A stretch of 64,000 nucleotides of DNA from Armigeres subalbatus. Taxonomy: Eukaryota; Arthropoda; Insecta; Diptera; Culicidae. Where the stretch lies: assembly GCF_024139115.2 (NCBI RefSeq), contig NC_085141.1:134539822-134603821 (forward strand), written 5' to 3'. The position numbers were made by a program, and so were the translations under genes. The notes beneath the pieces were generated by a model. The model was not told where the DNA came from and made no database searches. It saw only the letters and a program-made list of their open reading frames with translations. The stretch's first letter is position 1. Each line of letters opens with the position of its first letter. This document shows, in pieces, positions 1-15,270 of the stretch.

Positions 1-283
1 TTGTGAAACATTGAATAGAATATGTGTACGGAGGATGTTCGCGGTTATCCAAGAAATACCGGAAGTGAAGGCCTTCAGATCTACACGCGTAACCAATGAT
101 CTACAGGCCTATTTTGTTAATGTAATGTACCCATTGTGGTACATGTAACAGAATCTGCGTATCGAAGACGTTCGCGGTTATCCAAGAAAAACCTGAAGTG
201 GAGGTCTTCAGATCTACACGCGTATCCAATGATCTACAGGCCTGTTTTGTAAATGTAATATACCCATTATGGTACATATCCAG
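1..283. repeat. Sat-1 satellite, two monomers
   Basis: Two tandem ~133-bp monomers that share the core ACGCGTAACCAATGATCTAC and the tract GTTATCCAAGAAA with the large array at 21905-24960. The first monomer is degenerate over its first ~40 bases, as expected at an array edge. The array ends abruptly at about 283, where unique sequence begins. Confidence 0.9.
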
Positions 284-2230
<1,947 letters not shown>

Positions 2231-2813
2231 CAGGGACTATGTGGGCAGCAGGGACTATGTCTAAGGGCTTTACGATCCCTCCCCACTGCGAGTTAGGGGA
2301 CCTGCCTAGGATGTGGTGGGGTTTGACAGTGGGCTCTGTTAAACTTCTACAAAAAGCTGCATGTATCCGTAAGCAGGTCCTATCAAAGCGACCGTGCGCC
2401 GCTCAAAGCACACTAGCCCAACCCAGTGGCATCGACAACGGCAACGTCAACGGACACGAGCGGAAATCGAGATATACAACGAATCTAGGGCTGACAGTTG
2501 TGTCATTCCACTCCTTGAGTAAAGCCGGGTGACACCGTCTTGAAATGGCGGGTGGGCTAATGCCACAGCTGCCTTCCGTCCCGTAAAACCGTGGCAGGCC
2601 TTGGGGCACGCCGTCCCAATCCAGCCATCTGGCTTAACCAACCAGATGGGAGTAGGACCAGTTGATTCCTTCCTGGCTTACGCCGATCCGGCTCTGAACA
2701 CCGAGGTGTCAACCCCCGCATGGCCTCACTGCATCTGCAAAGATAACCATGGGATCAAGAAGGCGACTATTCCAGTTGGGTTCGAGGGCAGCCCTAAGGG
2801 GGACCCAACAAAC

Positions 2814-4287
2814 ATGAATAAAGCTAAATCAAACAAACAAGCATCGGAAGTGAACCCCTTCGCAAGGAGAGGTTTGGAGAGATCTCCACCCAACGCATCG
2901 GGTGCGAGAGAAATGGAGACGAAGGACAAGAGTAGCGAAGTAGTCGTCGTGGAGAGCGATAACGATACGCCAATAGTCGATAAGCAGCAGCACAATGCAG
3001 TGGAGATAGGGTCGAGTGGCATCCTGCCGAGCTTGACCGTCGTCATGGTGCAACTCGATGACATTATCGACTTCACCAATGAACGGGGCAATATGTCGAG
3101 GGAGCTGAAGCTGAAATTGCTTAAGCTTCGCAATTTGGTTCTTGCTGCCAAGCAAGAACAGGAAGTGCTTGCAGCCAGGCTGGAAGGCTGTGGTAAAGCG
3201 GAGAAGAGTGAACAGACTGCTCCCTTCTCCTTCCATAGTACCACAACCATGGCACAGGAGGCGTTAGATTTTGCCCTCAGAGACAGAGCGGTAGAGAGGA
3301 GAACAGATAAGCGAGCCAGGGACTCGCCTGGCATTAAGCGCTTTAAACAGAACGCAAAAAAGGCGTCGGGAGAGCGCAAATCAGAAGAGCGGGCCCACGG
3401 AAGTTGCAAACATGGGAGAACGGCGTAAGAAGAAAGCGAGGACGAAACGAGCCAGTCGGCCACCGGAGGAGGGAAGCCAACCTGACCAAGACAACCTGCG
3501 GTCGGACGGTCCCTGGCAAACGGTAGTAAATAAACCGAAGGTGAAAGCGGCAATCACGCGCCCGGCGAGAGCCAGACAGAAGGGTGAAGCACTTCTCATT
3601 AAAACAGAGAAAGAGCGCTACGCCGACGTGCTCAAGGCGATGCGCAGCGCCGAGAAACTGGCGGACCTTGGTAAAGAGGTTTGTAGCATAAGGCGGACGA
3701 GAGCGGGCGAGATGATCCTTGTCTTAAGGAAGGGCTCACAGGCGAACGGTACCTCATATGGAGCGCTAGCCCAGGAAGTCCTAGGCGAGAGCGTAGAAGT
3801 GAGGGCTCTACACGACGAAGTGACTCTCCAATGCAAGCAGCTGGACGAGGTCACGACATCGGAAGAGATCGCCTCGGCCATCAAGGACCAAGGTGGAGTG
3901 GTGGTAGCAAATGCGTCCATCCGTCTGCGAAGAGGACCGCAGGGGACGCAGATTGCCACGGTGAAGTTACCGGCCATCGACGCTAACAAGGTGATCAAAG
4001 TTGGTAAGCTGAAAGTTGGCTGGTCAGTATGTCCAGTCAGCCTCTACCAACCACCGGTAGTCGACAAGTGCTTCCGCTGCCTCGAACCGGGACACAAATC
4101 GTGGGCGTGCAAAGGGCCGGATAGGAGTAACCTATGTAGGCGATGCGGCGAAGAGGGCCATAAGGCGCACACGTGCGAGAAAGCACCATCGTGTACGCTA
4201 TGCGCGAGCAGGAAGCAGGAACATAACCACGCTATGGGTGGACCTGCGTGCCCGTTGAGTGGTTATACGAGGAAGCCGTGCAAGTAA
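2814..4287 (+). pseudogene. ORF1 (gag-like RNA-binding protein), copy 1, frameshifted
   Basis: The nucleic-acid-binding ORF1 protein that packages element RNA in R1-clade retrotransposons. The start is set at MNKAKSNKQ (ATG at 2814), by analogy with METNST in the related copies. The first frame carries an acidic, coiled-coil-like region and runs to a stop at 3426-3428. The rest continues from about 3412 in the next frame, so a frameshift splits the gene near 3412-3428. The C-terminal part has the expected zinc knuckles: CFRCLEPGHKSWAC, CRRCGEEGHKAHTC and a third imperfect CX2C cluster ending near residue 280 of the second segment. The last ~11 bases overlap the start of ORF2. It is broken as drawn, so no intact protein is expected. 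Confidence 0.85.
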
Positions 4288-7252
4288 CGCAGCTCAACCT
4301 CAACCATTGTGCGGCCGCCCAGCAGTTGCTGTGGCAGTCGGTAGTAGAAGCGAGAACGGACGTCGCTATCTTGAAATCGGACCCGTACCGCATCCCGCGG
4401 ATAATGGGAACTGGGTAGCGGATAGATCCAAATCAGCGGCGATTTGTACGACGGGAAGATACCCGATCCAGGAAGTGCTGAACACAAGAGCGGAGGGTAC
4501 TGTTATAGCGAAAATAAATGGAGTGTACTACTGCAGCTGCTACGCCCCACCAAGGTGGCCGATAGAACAATTCACCGAGATGGTCGATCGGCTAACATCA
4601 GACCTAGTGGGTAGCAAGCCAGTAGTAATTGCAGGAGACTTCAATGCGTGGGCGATAGAGTGGGGAAGTCGCTTTACTAACCGGAGAGGGCAAACGCTGC
4701 TAGAGGCTTTCGCCAAGCTGGATGTCGTGCTGTGCAACGAAGGCTCCAAAAGTACCTTCCAGCGAAACGGAGTGGAATCGATAATAGACGTAACGTTCTG
4801 CAGTCCAAGTTTGGTCGGTGATATGCAGTGGATGGTCGACGACGGTTACACCCACAGTGACCATCTAGCTATCCGGTACAGGATAGGCAGCGAGGCAAGA
4901 AGAGAAAGCCGGAGAGCTACTCCCACAACCCGGTCGTGGAAGGTCGCCCACTTCGACGGTGGGACCTTCAGTGAAGCTATGGGTCTGGAAGAAAACACGG
5001 GAAGTTTAAGCGGCGACGAACTGGTTGCGGTCCTGTCTCGAGCTTGTGACGCGACCATGCCGAGGAAGGTGCGACCACGGAACTGCAGGCCACAGGTATA
5101 CTGGTGGAGCGATGAAATTGCAGCCCTTCGAGCAGCCTGTCTCCGGGCTAGAAGAAAAACGCAAAGGACACGCTTGGCGGAAGTGAGGGAGGAACGCATC
5201 GAGCAATTCAAAGCAGCGAGACTGGCTCTAAACAAGGCCATCAAAGAAAGCAAGAAAGCCTGCTTCGACAGACTGTGCCAGAGCGCCAACTCGAATCCAT
5301 GGGGAGACGCCTATCGGGTGGTGATGGCCAAAACAAGAGGAGCACTGGCTCCTCCCGAGCGATGTCCAACGAGGCTGAAGACTATAATCGAGGCACTATT
5401 CCCGCACCACGGCCCAACCCACTGGCCGCCAGCAGCGAGGGTAGCAAATGATGAAGCGGTGGAGAGGGTGACGGTAGAAGAGATATTGACGGTGGCAAAG
5501 TCCCTCGACCCGAGTAAAGCACCTGGTCCGGACGGGATCCCGAATATGGCATTGAAGGCAGCCATAACGACTAACCTGAACATGTTTAGGTTGGCCATGC
5601 AGAAGTGTCTGGACGAGAGGACATTCCCGGATATATGGAAGAGACAGCGTTTGGTCCTGTTACCGAAACCTGGCAAGCCACCAGGAGACCCCTCAGCGTA
5701 CAGACCAATCTGTCTTATAGACACGGTAGGGAAGCTACTGGAGAAGTTGATCCTGAACAGACTGTCGCCGTACGTCGAGGAGGTAGGAGGATTATCGAGC
5801 GAGCAATTCGGCTTTCGGAGAGGAAGGTCTACTCTAGGTGCCATTAAATCGGTGGTTGACACTGCAAAGGTCGCCATCGAATGCAAGCGGCGCGGTATAC
5901 GTTACTGCGCAGTAATAACACTCGACGTGCGGAATGCATTCAACAGTGCGTGCTGGATGGAGATCGCGAACTCGTTGCTTCGGCTGGGAGTACCGGTAGG
6001 GCTGTATAAGATTCTGGGAAGCTACTTTCAGAATCGATTATTGATCTACGAGACAGACGAAGGCTTGGCTACCGCCCCATCACGGCAGGTGTCCCACAGG
6101 GATCAATTTTGGGTCCATTGCTGTGGAACGTGATGTACGATGGCGTGTTGAGTTTGAAGCTCCGTCAGAAGTCTAGCTAGTGGGATTCGCCGATGACGTA
6201 ACCATGACCGTGTACGGAGAATCCGTCGAAGAGGTCGAATTGACTGCAGCCTATTCGATCAGCCTAGTGGAGGAATGGTTGCGCAGCAAGAAGCTACAGT
6301 TGGCGCATCATAAAACGGAGATGATAGTCGTTAACAATCGGAAATCGGTTCAGGAGGCGGCAATTAGAGTCGGCGGCTGCGACATCACCTCAAGAGATCT
6401 CTGAAACAATTGGGGTGATGCTCGACGATAAGTTGAGCTTTAAAGTCATGTCGACTACGCCTGCCAGCGCGCGTCGACGGCGATAGCGGCACTATCGAGG
6501 ATGATGGCGAACAACTCTAGGGTGTGCTCCAGCAAGCGCAAGCTGCTGGCAAGCGTGGCGGTTTCAATACTACGATACGGAGGACCAGCTTGGGTGTCAG
6601 CGTTGAGCGTAAACTGCAACGGGCGAAAGCTGGAGAGTACTCATAGGCTAATGTGCCTGAGAGTTATCAGCGCATATCGCACCGTATCTCGCGAAGCGGC
6701 ATGTGTACTCGCGGGCATGATGCCTATCAAACTGGTGGTAGAGGAAGACGAGGAGTGCTACGCCCTCAGGGGCACCGATAACGCTCGAAGGAATATAAAG
6801 GCAGCAACGGTAGCCAAATGGCAGAGAGAGTGGGACAACTCGCCTAAGGGAAGGTGGACCCATCGCTTAGTCCCAAGTGTGTCGGCATGGATTAGCAGAC
6901 CTCACGGGGAGCTAAACTTTGGCTTGACCCAGTTCTTAACAGGCCATGGATGCTTCAAGTGGTACCTACACAGGTTTGGTCACGCGGCTTCTCCCACCTG
7001 TCCGCAATGCCCAGACGTGACAGAAACGGCTGAACACATCCTGTTCACATGTCCTCGGTTCGAAACGGAGAGGAGTGCGATGTTGGGGGCATGCGGAACG
7101 GACACCAACACCGATAACATCGTCATAAAATGTGCCAGAACCCAGAACAGTGGAGAGCGGTTGCAAGAGCGACGTCCAGGATAGCCGACATCCTGCAACG
7201 AAGTTGGCGCATAGAGCAGCAGCAGGCAGCCGTTACGGATAGCGGACCATGA
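4277..7252 (+). pseudogene. ORF2 (APE endonuclease-reverse transcriptase), copy 1, multiply broken
   Basis: Remnant of the EN-RT polyprotein that nicks the target and primes reverse transcription. The 5' end reads QLNLNHC, the usual R1-clade opening, but the expected ATG is GTG at 4277. Frame is lost again near 4395, where DNGNWVAD resumes in another phase. Endonuclease motifs AGDFNAWAIEWGS and YTHSDHLAIRY are present. RT motifs include APGPDGIPN, QFGFRRGRSTLG, LDVRNAFNSACW, AGVPQGSILGP and GFADDV. A frameshift lies near 6085, a stop just before GFADD (about 6178) and further breaks near 6405 and 7135. The C-terminal zinc knuckle CPQCPDVTETAEHILFTC is preserved. The end at 7252 follows the frame homologous to the other copies. 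It is non-functional as read. Confidence 0.86.
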
Positions 7253-7524
7253 GTCGTGGAAGTCGTGAATATATATGTCGATAATGGATGGGAACGACAG
7301 CGTCGCAACTGTATTCAGCTTGCGGCGAGCGCGTAGCCGCAGAACGTGGCGAAACGGCCGGGTTCGGAGGAGCTCCCGCTTTCGGGGAACTTCTCGTCGG
7401 AGTAGGTTAGATCCGCCGTCGGGGACTATCCGAGTCGTTCGCGATCGCGACCGAGGCGGGAGCTAAATGGCTCAATGAATAAGGTGAGAGCTGAATGGCT
7501 CAAGGCAAATGAAACTCGGTTATC

Positions 7525-8000
7525 GGAGTAGGCTAGGTCCACCGCCGGGGATCAGCTGAGTAGACCGTGGCGTGCGAATGTACCGGCTTCGGGTCGTCGG
7601 GGCACCATTGAACTGGAAGTTATCTCCACCCGGAATCTTTGGATTGACCTCGGCACTCGCCCGGTCACCCGTTGAGACAGGTCGTCGGTTTCGGGGAGCT
7701 TCCGACGTCGGGGAACTCCCTGTCGGAGTAGGATTGATCCACCGCCGGGGACTTTCCGAGTAGTCCGCGACCAAGGTGAGAGCTGAATGGCTCATCGGTT
7801 AAGCAAGAAGCTGAAAGGCGCAGTTCATGGGAAATCGGTTAATCGGAGTAGGCTAGGTCCACCGCCGGGGACCAGTTGAGTAGATCGTGCCGCGTGAATG
7901 CACCTGCTTCGGGTCGTCAGGGCACCACTGAACCGGAAGCTATCTCCACCCGGAATCTTTGGCCTGACCTCGGCACTCGTCCGGTCACCCGTTGAAGTGA
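7525..8000 (+). repeat. ~320-bp tandem duplication inside the 3' UTR of copy 1
   Basis: The phrase AGGCTAGGTCCACCGCCGGG occurs near 7531 and again near 7849, each followed by GCTTCGGGTCGTC and a CACCCGGAATCTTTGG block. This gives a period of about 318 bp. Further GGAGTAG...CCGCC...GGGGACT motifs at about 7400, 7725 and 8135 indicate more degenerate copies. Confidence 0.8.
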
Positions 8001-8594
8001 GAATGTGCGTAGGACTTGAGCGGATCTATGAACATGCATACCAGGTGAATGTGTAGTGTTGGTAATGTAACAGCCATCCACGAATGCGGGTCGTCGGTAT
8101 CGGGGGAGCTGCCGCCGCCGGGGGGCTCCCCGGCGGAGTAGGGTAGTTCCGCCTGCTGGGGACTATCTGAGTGGCTTGCGAGCACGTTGAGAGCTAAATG
8201 GCTCTAAAAATAAAAGGAAAGTAGATGCGTTGCTGAATGGCACAAGGAAAAAAAAGTAAAGGGCTTAAGGGCCCACGCTTTTTGTGTGCTTGCTGGCACC
8301 AATAAGGGAGCCAAAGGGCTCAGACGTACGACAAAACATCGAAGAGAGGCACTGTGAAAGGTGTTGTTTTGGGAGGAGTACTTTTAGTACTGCTTTTCCC
8401 CACAGAAGTAATACTGAAAGGTAGTCCCGGGGGGAATTGTGCATTAGAAGAGAGGGTAACTCAAGTAACCTTCTGTTGCTTGGGTGGGTTTAGTGGGTCC
8501 GGCGGTCTGGCCTTCTGCCAACCGCGCCAACCCCACTCCCTGAGTGATAATTTCAGGTGTCTGTATGCAGATTTGCCTTCATCCCTCTATAAAA

Positions 8595-8610
<16 letters not shown>

Positions 8611-8677
<67 letters not shown>
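8611..8677. repeat. (AC)n microsatellite, 67 bp
   Basis: Short AC tract between the A tail of copy 1 and the 5' end of copy 2. It is shared target sequence for both elements. Confidence 0.97.
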
Positions 8678-8679
<2 letters not shown>

Positions 8680-8790
8680 GGGCAGCAGGGACTTTGTCCA
8701 AGGGCTTGACGACCCCTCCCCATGGCCACTGCGAGTTAGGGGGCCTGTCTAGGATGTGGTGGGGTTTGACAGTGGGCTCTGTTGATCCTC

Positions 8791-8799
8791 TATAAAAAG
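8791..8799 (+). promoter_or_regulatory. TATA-like sequence in 5' UTR of copy 2
   Basis: TATAAAAAG lies about 115 bases inside the element and is conserved in copy 3 (14754-14762), while copy 1 has CTACAAAAAG at the same place. Non-LTR promoters in insects are normally internal and TATA-less. A real TATA here would start transcripts downstream of the 5' end, so this may be chance. Confidence 0.2.
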
Positions 8800-9311
8800 C
8801 TGCATGTGTCTGCAAGCAGGCCCTATCACAGCGACCGTGCGCCGCTCAAAGCACACAAGCCCAAGAGGAGTGCCAACTGGCACATCAGGATTCATACCAG
8901 TAAGATCCTGATTATGGTATACTGGTCACAGCAAACGACATTGGACGATTCTCGGTTTATGGATAGGACTAGGCGTATATGGGCTGACAGTCGAGCTATT
9001 CTGTTTCCTGAGTAAAAAAGAGTGACATCTTCTTGAAATGGCAAGCAGGCTAATGGTTCGTCTGCCTCCGTCCCGATAAACAACCTGGCAGGCCTCCGGT
9101 AACGCTCAAAACCTGTCACCTATACCGGTGGGTAGTAGGTTCAGATGCACCATTCCTGATTTACACCGATCCGGCTCTGAACACGGTGTTATAAGGCACC
9201 GAAGTCAACCCTTGCATGGACCTCACTGTTCACAAAGGCACCCATGGGATCATAAGAGGCGACTATCTACAACAGGTAGAGATAACGGCCCGGAGGGGGA
9301 AACCTCTTAAC

Positions 9312-10719
9312 ATGGAAACAAATTCTACAAACAACGAAGGAGCAGGCAGGGCGAATGTTTTTCGCAAAGAGTGGGAAGCTGCAGCGATCTCCAGTGATGT
9401 CGCAGGCAGCAGTAGCGAGTACCAGTAGTAAGGCCAAGACTGCTGAGTACCAGGCAGGCCAACAGGAGCTAGGATCCGGGAATAGGGTGTCCACCCAAAA
9501 ATCGGAAAGTAGTTCTACTCAGGAGGAGCTACAATTCGGGAGGTCCAACCTGATGGAGGTGCGGAAGCGAGTCAACGAGCTTTATGACTTCGTGAAGGAC
9601 AAGCACAATGTTCACACGAAGATCAAGCTTCTAGTGACAAGCATTAAGTCCGCCGTAAAAGCAGCCGAACACGAACAGATCGCGCTGAAAAAGAAAGCCG
9701 AAGCAGCTGAAAAGGTGCTGAAAGATGCGGCGGAGCATACAGCAGTTGAGACACAGCAGGCACCCAAAAGTCCCCGAACCACTCGCACGGAAAAACGAGG
9801 AAGGGATTCGCCTGGAGAGCAGGAAGGCACGAAAAAGCAACGGAACGTGCAAGACTTTGCCAGCGTTCTGAAGGAACGTGTCAAGGATGGTGAGTGGCAG
9901 ACCGTGGAAAACCAGCGGGAGAAGAGGAAGCAGCAGAAGGAGAATGTGGAAAAGAGGAAGGAACAGAAGAAACAAGAAAAACGTCGTTCTCCTCGGGAGA
10001 GAGTTAAAGGTGATGCCCTGATCGTAGAAGCGAGCGATAAAACGTCGTACGCAGCGATCCTGAAGAAAGTGAGAGAAGACCCGGAGCTAAAAGACTTGGG
10101 TGAGAAAGTGGTGAGAACTAGGCGTACCCAGAAGGGGGAGTTGCTGTTCGAGCTGAAGAAGGATCCCACGATCAAGAGCTCGGCCTTCCGGGAGCTCATT
10201 GCCAATTCATTGGGCAGTGACGGTAACGTAAGAGCTCTAACGCAGGAAGCAGTGGTCGAGTGCAGAGACCTGGACGAGATCACGACGGAAGACGAACTGA
10301 GGGATGCACTGGTCTCACAATGCAAGCTGAGGGAAGTGCAAATGACGGTTCGACTGAGGAGAGCGTACGGTGGCACACAAGTAGCAGCGATACGACTACC
10401 AGCAGAGGCTGCCAACCAAATGGTGGAGGCGGGCAAGGTAAAAGTAGGATGGTCGGTGTGCCCGTTGAGATTCGCCCCACGAGTCACCAAGCAGATGGAG
10501 CGATGCTTCAAATGCATGGCGTTTGGCCACCAGGCGCGAAACTGCAAAGGCCCGGATAGATCCGGTCTATGTAGGAAATGTGGTGAAGAAGGACACGTTG
10601 CTAGGGACTGCACGAAGCAACCAAGATGCCTGCTCTGCAAACCGGAGGACGGAAACGACCATACGACGGGTGGCTTCCAATGCCCTGCATACAAGAAGGC
10701 GATGGCGGGCCGGGATTAA
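9312..10719 (+). CDS. ORF1 (gag-like RNA-binding protein), copy 2
   Basis: The RNA-binding ORF1 protein of the element. The ancestral start is ATG at 9312 (METNST), but a T run at about 9357-9361 is one base longer than in copy 3 and shifts the frame. A continuous 454-residue frame begins at ATG 9355 (MFFAKSGKLQ) and runs to TAA at 10717-10719. Residues ~100-130 are lysine/alanine-rich and look helical; residues ~200-225 are a strongly basic KRKQQKE/KKQEKR stretch. Three zinc knuckles close the protein: CFKCMAFGHQARNC, CRKCGEEGHVARDC and CLLCKPEDGNDHTTGGFQC. The stop overlaps the ORF2 start as TAATG. This is the best-preserved coding region in the window. Whether it is expressed cannot be told from sequence. 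Confidence 0.85.
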
Positions 10720-13666
10720 TGGAGATCATCCAGTTGAATCTCAATCATTGCGACACCGCACAGCAACTGTTGTGGCAGTCGACAACAGAAGCAATGTGTG
10801 ACGTGGCAATTATTGCTGAACCGTATCGGATCCCTCCTGACAACGGCAACTGGGTGGCGGATTCATCGGGGATTGCAGCTATCCAAGTGATGGGCAAATC
10901 CCTATTCAAGAGGTGGTAGACAGCTCAAGCGAAGGTTTCGTTATCTCCAAAATCAACGGGATCTTCGTGTGTAGCTGCTACGCACCCCCAAGATGGACTT
11001 TGGAGCAGTATAACCGGATGCTGAACTCACTCACGGAGAAGCTGATCGGCCGAAAACCGGTAATCATAGGAGGCGACTTCAACGCTTGGGCAGTGGAGTG
11101 GGGAAGCAGGCTGACAAACCCCAGAGGTTACAGTTTGCTGGAGTCGTTGGCAAAGCTGGACGTCAGGCTGTGCAACGAAGGTACCGTTAGTACATTTAGC
11201 AGAGATGGCAGGAGTCCATCATCGACGTCACGTTCTGCAGTCCGTCGCTGGTGAGGAACATGAACTGGAGAGTTAGTGAGGACTATACACATAGTGATCA
11301 TCAGGCGATCCGGTATTGTGTTGGAACACGAATGCAGACGGTACGGCGAGAGATTAGAATAGCGGGCGAAAATGGAAGGCGAAGGACTTCGACAAAGATC
11401 TTTTATCGAAGCACTCCGAGCGGACAGCGGCGCTACAAATCTCGATGCAGACGAGCTGACAGAAACTCTTGCGAGGGCATGCGATGCGACGATGCCAAGG
11501 AGACTGGAGCCAAGGAAAAGCCGGCGGCTAAATTACTGGTGGAACGATACTCTTGCTAGCCTTCGTGTTGCGTGTCTCAGAGCCAGAAGACACTTTCAGA
11601 GAGCAAGGTCTGAAACAGTCAGAGAGGAGCGTAAGATAATCTTCCGTGAAGCTAGATCGGCCTTCAAACGGGAGATTAAAGTCAGCCAATCCAACTGCTT
11701 CAAGGAGTTGTGCCGAGAAGCTGACGCTGATCCTTGGGGCAACGCTTATCGGGTCGTAACAGCGAGGATCAGGGGTCCAGCGACGCCAGCGGAAATGTGT
11801 CCGGACAAGCTGAAGATCATCGTTGATGGTCTCTTCCCGCAGCATGATTCTACGATGTGGCCACCTACACCGTACGTAGATGAAGACGGAGTAACCATTG
11901 CAGGTATGCAAGTCTCCAACGACGAGCTGTCATCAGTGGCGAAAGGTCTGAAGATGAAGAAAGCTCCGGGTCCGGATGGAATTCCAAACGTGGCTCTAAA
12001 AACTGCGATACTGGCGTTTCCAGATTTGTTTAGGATGGTGCTGCAGAAATGCCTAGCAGATGGTAACTTTCCGGATAGGTGGAAGATCCAGAAACTAGTG
12101 CTGCTGCCGGGGAATCCAGCATCGTATAGGCCCATATGCCTGCTGGATACACTGGGGAAGCTTCTGGAAAGGATTATCCTTAATCGGCTGACGCAGTTCA
12201 CTGAAGGCGAGACCGGCTTATCGGAAATGCAGTTCGGATTCCGAAAAGGCAGATCGACGGTGGACGCAATCAGGACGGTCATTGAAGTTTCAGAGAAAGC
12301 GGCCAAGAAGAAGAGGCGCGGCAATCGATTCTGCGCTGTAGTAACGATTGACGTCAAAACGCTTTTAACAGTGCCAGCTGGGAGGCTATCGCCGCAGCGC
12401 TGCACGGTATGCGGGTTCCTGACTACTTGTGTAGAATCATTGAAAGTTACTTCCAGAACCGGATCCTGGTTTACGAAACGAATTCGGGGCAGAAGTCGAT
12501 TAGGGTTACCGCAGGTGTTCCGCAAGGTTCCATTCTAGGCCCGACGCTGTGGAACATTATGTATAACGGAGTTCTAAAACTGAAGTTGCCCAAAGGCGTG
12601 AAGATTTTCGGATTCGCGGATGATGTCGTTCTAACGATAACCGGAGAGTCGCTGGAAGAGGTAGAAATGCTGGTGGCGGAGACGACCGACGCAGTTGAAA
12701 ACTGGATGAATGGAGTCAAACTGCAGCTTGCTCACCACAAAACAGAAGTGATGCTGGTTAGCAACTGCCGCGAGATCCAGCGGATCCAGCTTACCATAGG
12801 AGGGCACAACATACCGTCCGTGCGGGCTTTGAGGCATCTAGGAGTGATGATCGACGACCGGTTGAATTTCAACACCCATGTAGACTATTCCTGTGAAAAG
12901 GCATCTAAAATGGTCAGTGCGTTTGCAAGGATCATGCCGAACGTGGGTGGTCCTAAAAGCAGCAGTAGGCGTCTTCTGGCAGCAGTAGCATCCTCGATAC
13001 TGAGGTACGGAGCTCCAGCCTGGGGAGCTGCGCTCAAGACGAAACGTAACCGCAGAAAGTTGAACAGCGTGTTTCGCCTAATGGCCGTTCGAGTCGCGAG
13101 TGCGTACCGAACCATTTCCTCGGAGGCAGTTTGCGTTATCGCAGGGATGATTCCAGTCTGCATAACCCTAGCAGAGGACATCGAGTGCTACCAACGGAGG
13201 GATACCAGAAATGTGAGGAAGGCGGTAAGACTGGACTCTATGGTGAAGTGGCAGCAGGAGTGGGACAATGCGGATAATGGAAGGTGGACCCATCGGCTCA
13301 TCCCCAATGTGTCGACGTGGGTGAACAGGGAGCATGGTGAGGTGAACTTTTACCTTACACAGTTCCTGTCCGGACACGGTTGTTTCCACCAATATTTACA
13401 CCGGTGCGTCATCGCCATTCTGCCCGGCGTGTATCAACGTAGAGGAGACTCCAGAGCACGTGATATTCGACTGCCAGAAGTTTGCGGAGGCACGTACAAG
13501 AATGCCTGCCATAAGGGCGAACAACATCGCAGAGCGAATGTGTCGCGATGAAGGTACGTGGCATGCGGTAAATAGAGCCGTGACGCAAATACTATCAGAG
13601 CTGCAGCGTCGATGGAGAAGGGACCAGCAAGCAAGGGTCGGTTCGGAGGAAAATCCAGCGCAGTGA
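10719..13666 (+). pseudogene. ORF2 (APE endonuclease-reverse transcriptase), copy 2, frameshifted
   Basis: EN-RT polyprotein starting MEIIQLNLNHC at the ATG of the TAATG overlap. Endonuclease motifs GGDFNAWAVEWGS and YTHSDHQAIRY, and RT motifs APGPDGIPN, QFGFRKGRSTVDA, AGVPQGSILGP and GFADDVVLT are present, followed by a C-terminal region. Frame is lost near 10893, 11210, 11350 and 12356, mostly by single bases, and an 8-bp loss near 13405 damages the C-terminal zinc knuckle. An in-frame 18-bp deletion removes the KPGKPP motif near 12108. The break at 12356 lies in an A run inside DVKNAFNSA, immediately after the catalytic motif-A aspartate, and is shared with copy 3. It is non-functional unless some indels are sequence errors. 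Confidence 0.87.
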
Positions 13667-14306
13667 GCAGTGTTTTGACTCGGTCGTAGTGGCGCCGGTG
13701 AACCGGAAGTCTTCTGCCAACCGGAATCGTCGGACCGACTTCGGCACTCGATCAGTCAACCTGCTGAAGAAAGAAGAAAGAAGAGGGAAGTGCTTCGGGT
13801 ATGTAGGGCACCGCCAGTGCGGACGTCATCCACCACCGGAACTGTCGGACCACCTCTGCAACCCGAAGACTAAGTCGGAGCAATGCGCGAAAGCGTCCCC
13901 TGCGATAGCCGCCGGTAGTCGGGGCACCATCAGTGCGGAAGTTTCCTTCACCGGAACTGGTGGACCACCCTCGACGCCGGGGGAAGTCAGGAGGATTCGA
14001 GTGAGGAAGTTTGCGGCACGACCGCCGAGGGATCGAGACAACGTAGCAGTGGATCTCAGCCAGCCAGTCGGCGAACTAGCCTAAGCTTAGGGGCCGGAAT
14101 TTTAGAAGAAGTGCATGAGCACAGCCCCCCGAAGTAGTCGCAGCATCCCGTGGTCCTGGGGATCGAGGCAAGGAAGATAAGGGACCCGGTTTATCCGGGA
14201 GGCACATTTTAGCAGGTCGGGAGGAGCCCATCCCTGTTCGCCTTCGAGCATAGTGTGGATGCTCGAGGTGTCTGTCGCGCAGATTTTGATGGCCTTTAAC
14301 CCTTGT
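13667..14306 (+). other. 3' UTR of copy 2
   Basis: GC-rich non-coding 3' UTR of the Mino-like element, ending in a conserved segment (GGTGTCTGTCGCGCAGATTT) before the A run. It is homologous to 19625-20271 and, in reverse, to 25141-25632 and much of 31265-31922. In R1-clade elements this region is what the RT recognises, which fits its retention in the truncated antisense copies. Confidence 0.8.
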
Positions 14307-14310
14307 AAAA

Positions 14311-14646
<336 letters not shown>

Positions 14647-15270
14647 GCAGCAGGGACTTTGTCCAAGGGCTTGACGACCCTCCCCATGGCCACTGCGAGT
14701 TAGGGGCCTGTCTAGAACGTGGTGGGGTTTGACAGTGGGCTCTGTTGAACCTCTATAAAAAGCTGCATGTGTTTGCAAGCAGGCCCTATCACAGCGACCG
14801 TGCGCCGCTCAAAGCACACAAGCCCAACAGGTGTGCCAACCGGCACATCAGGATTGATGCCAGTAAGATCCTGATTATGGTATACTGGTCACGGCAAACG
14901 ACATTGGACGATTCTCGGTTTTTGGATAGGATTAGGCGTATATGGGCTGACAGTCGAGCTATTCTGTTTCCTGAGTAAAAAGAGTGACATCTTTTGAAAT
15001 GGCAAGCAGGCTAATGGTTCGTCTGCCTCCGTCCCGGTAAACAACCTGGCAGGCCTCCGGAAACGCTTCAACACTTGTCACCTATACCGGTGGGTAGTAG
15101 GTTCAGATGCACCATTCCTGATTTACGCCGATCCGGCTCTGAACACGGTGTTATAAGGCACCGGAGTCAACCCTTGCATGGACCTCACTGTTACAAAGGC
15201 ACCCAAAGGCTCACAAGATACGACAATCTACAACAGGAAGAGATAACGGCCCGGAGGGGGACCCTTTTAC

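Noticed and set aside
2403..3599. Minus-strand frames opposite ORF1 of copy 1
   Set aside because: They are shadows of the gag-like frame, without known domains; the same holds for minus-strand frames opposite the other retrotransposon ORFs.
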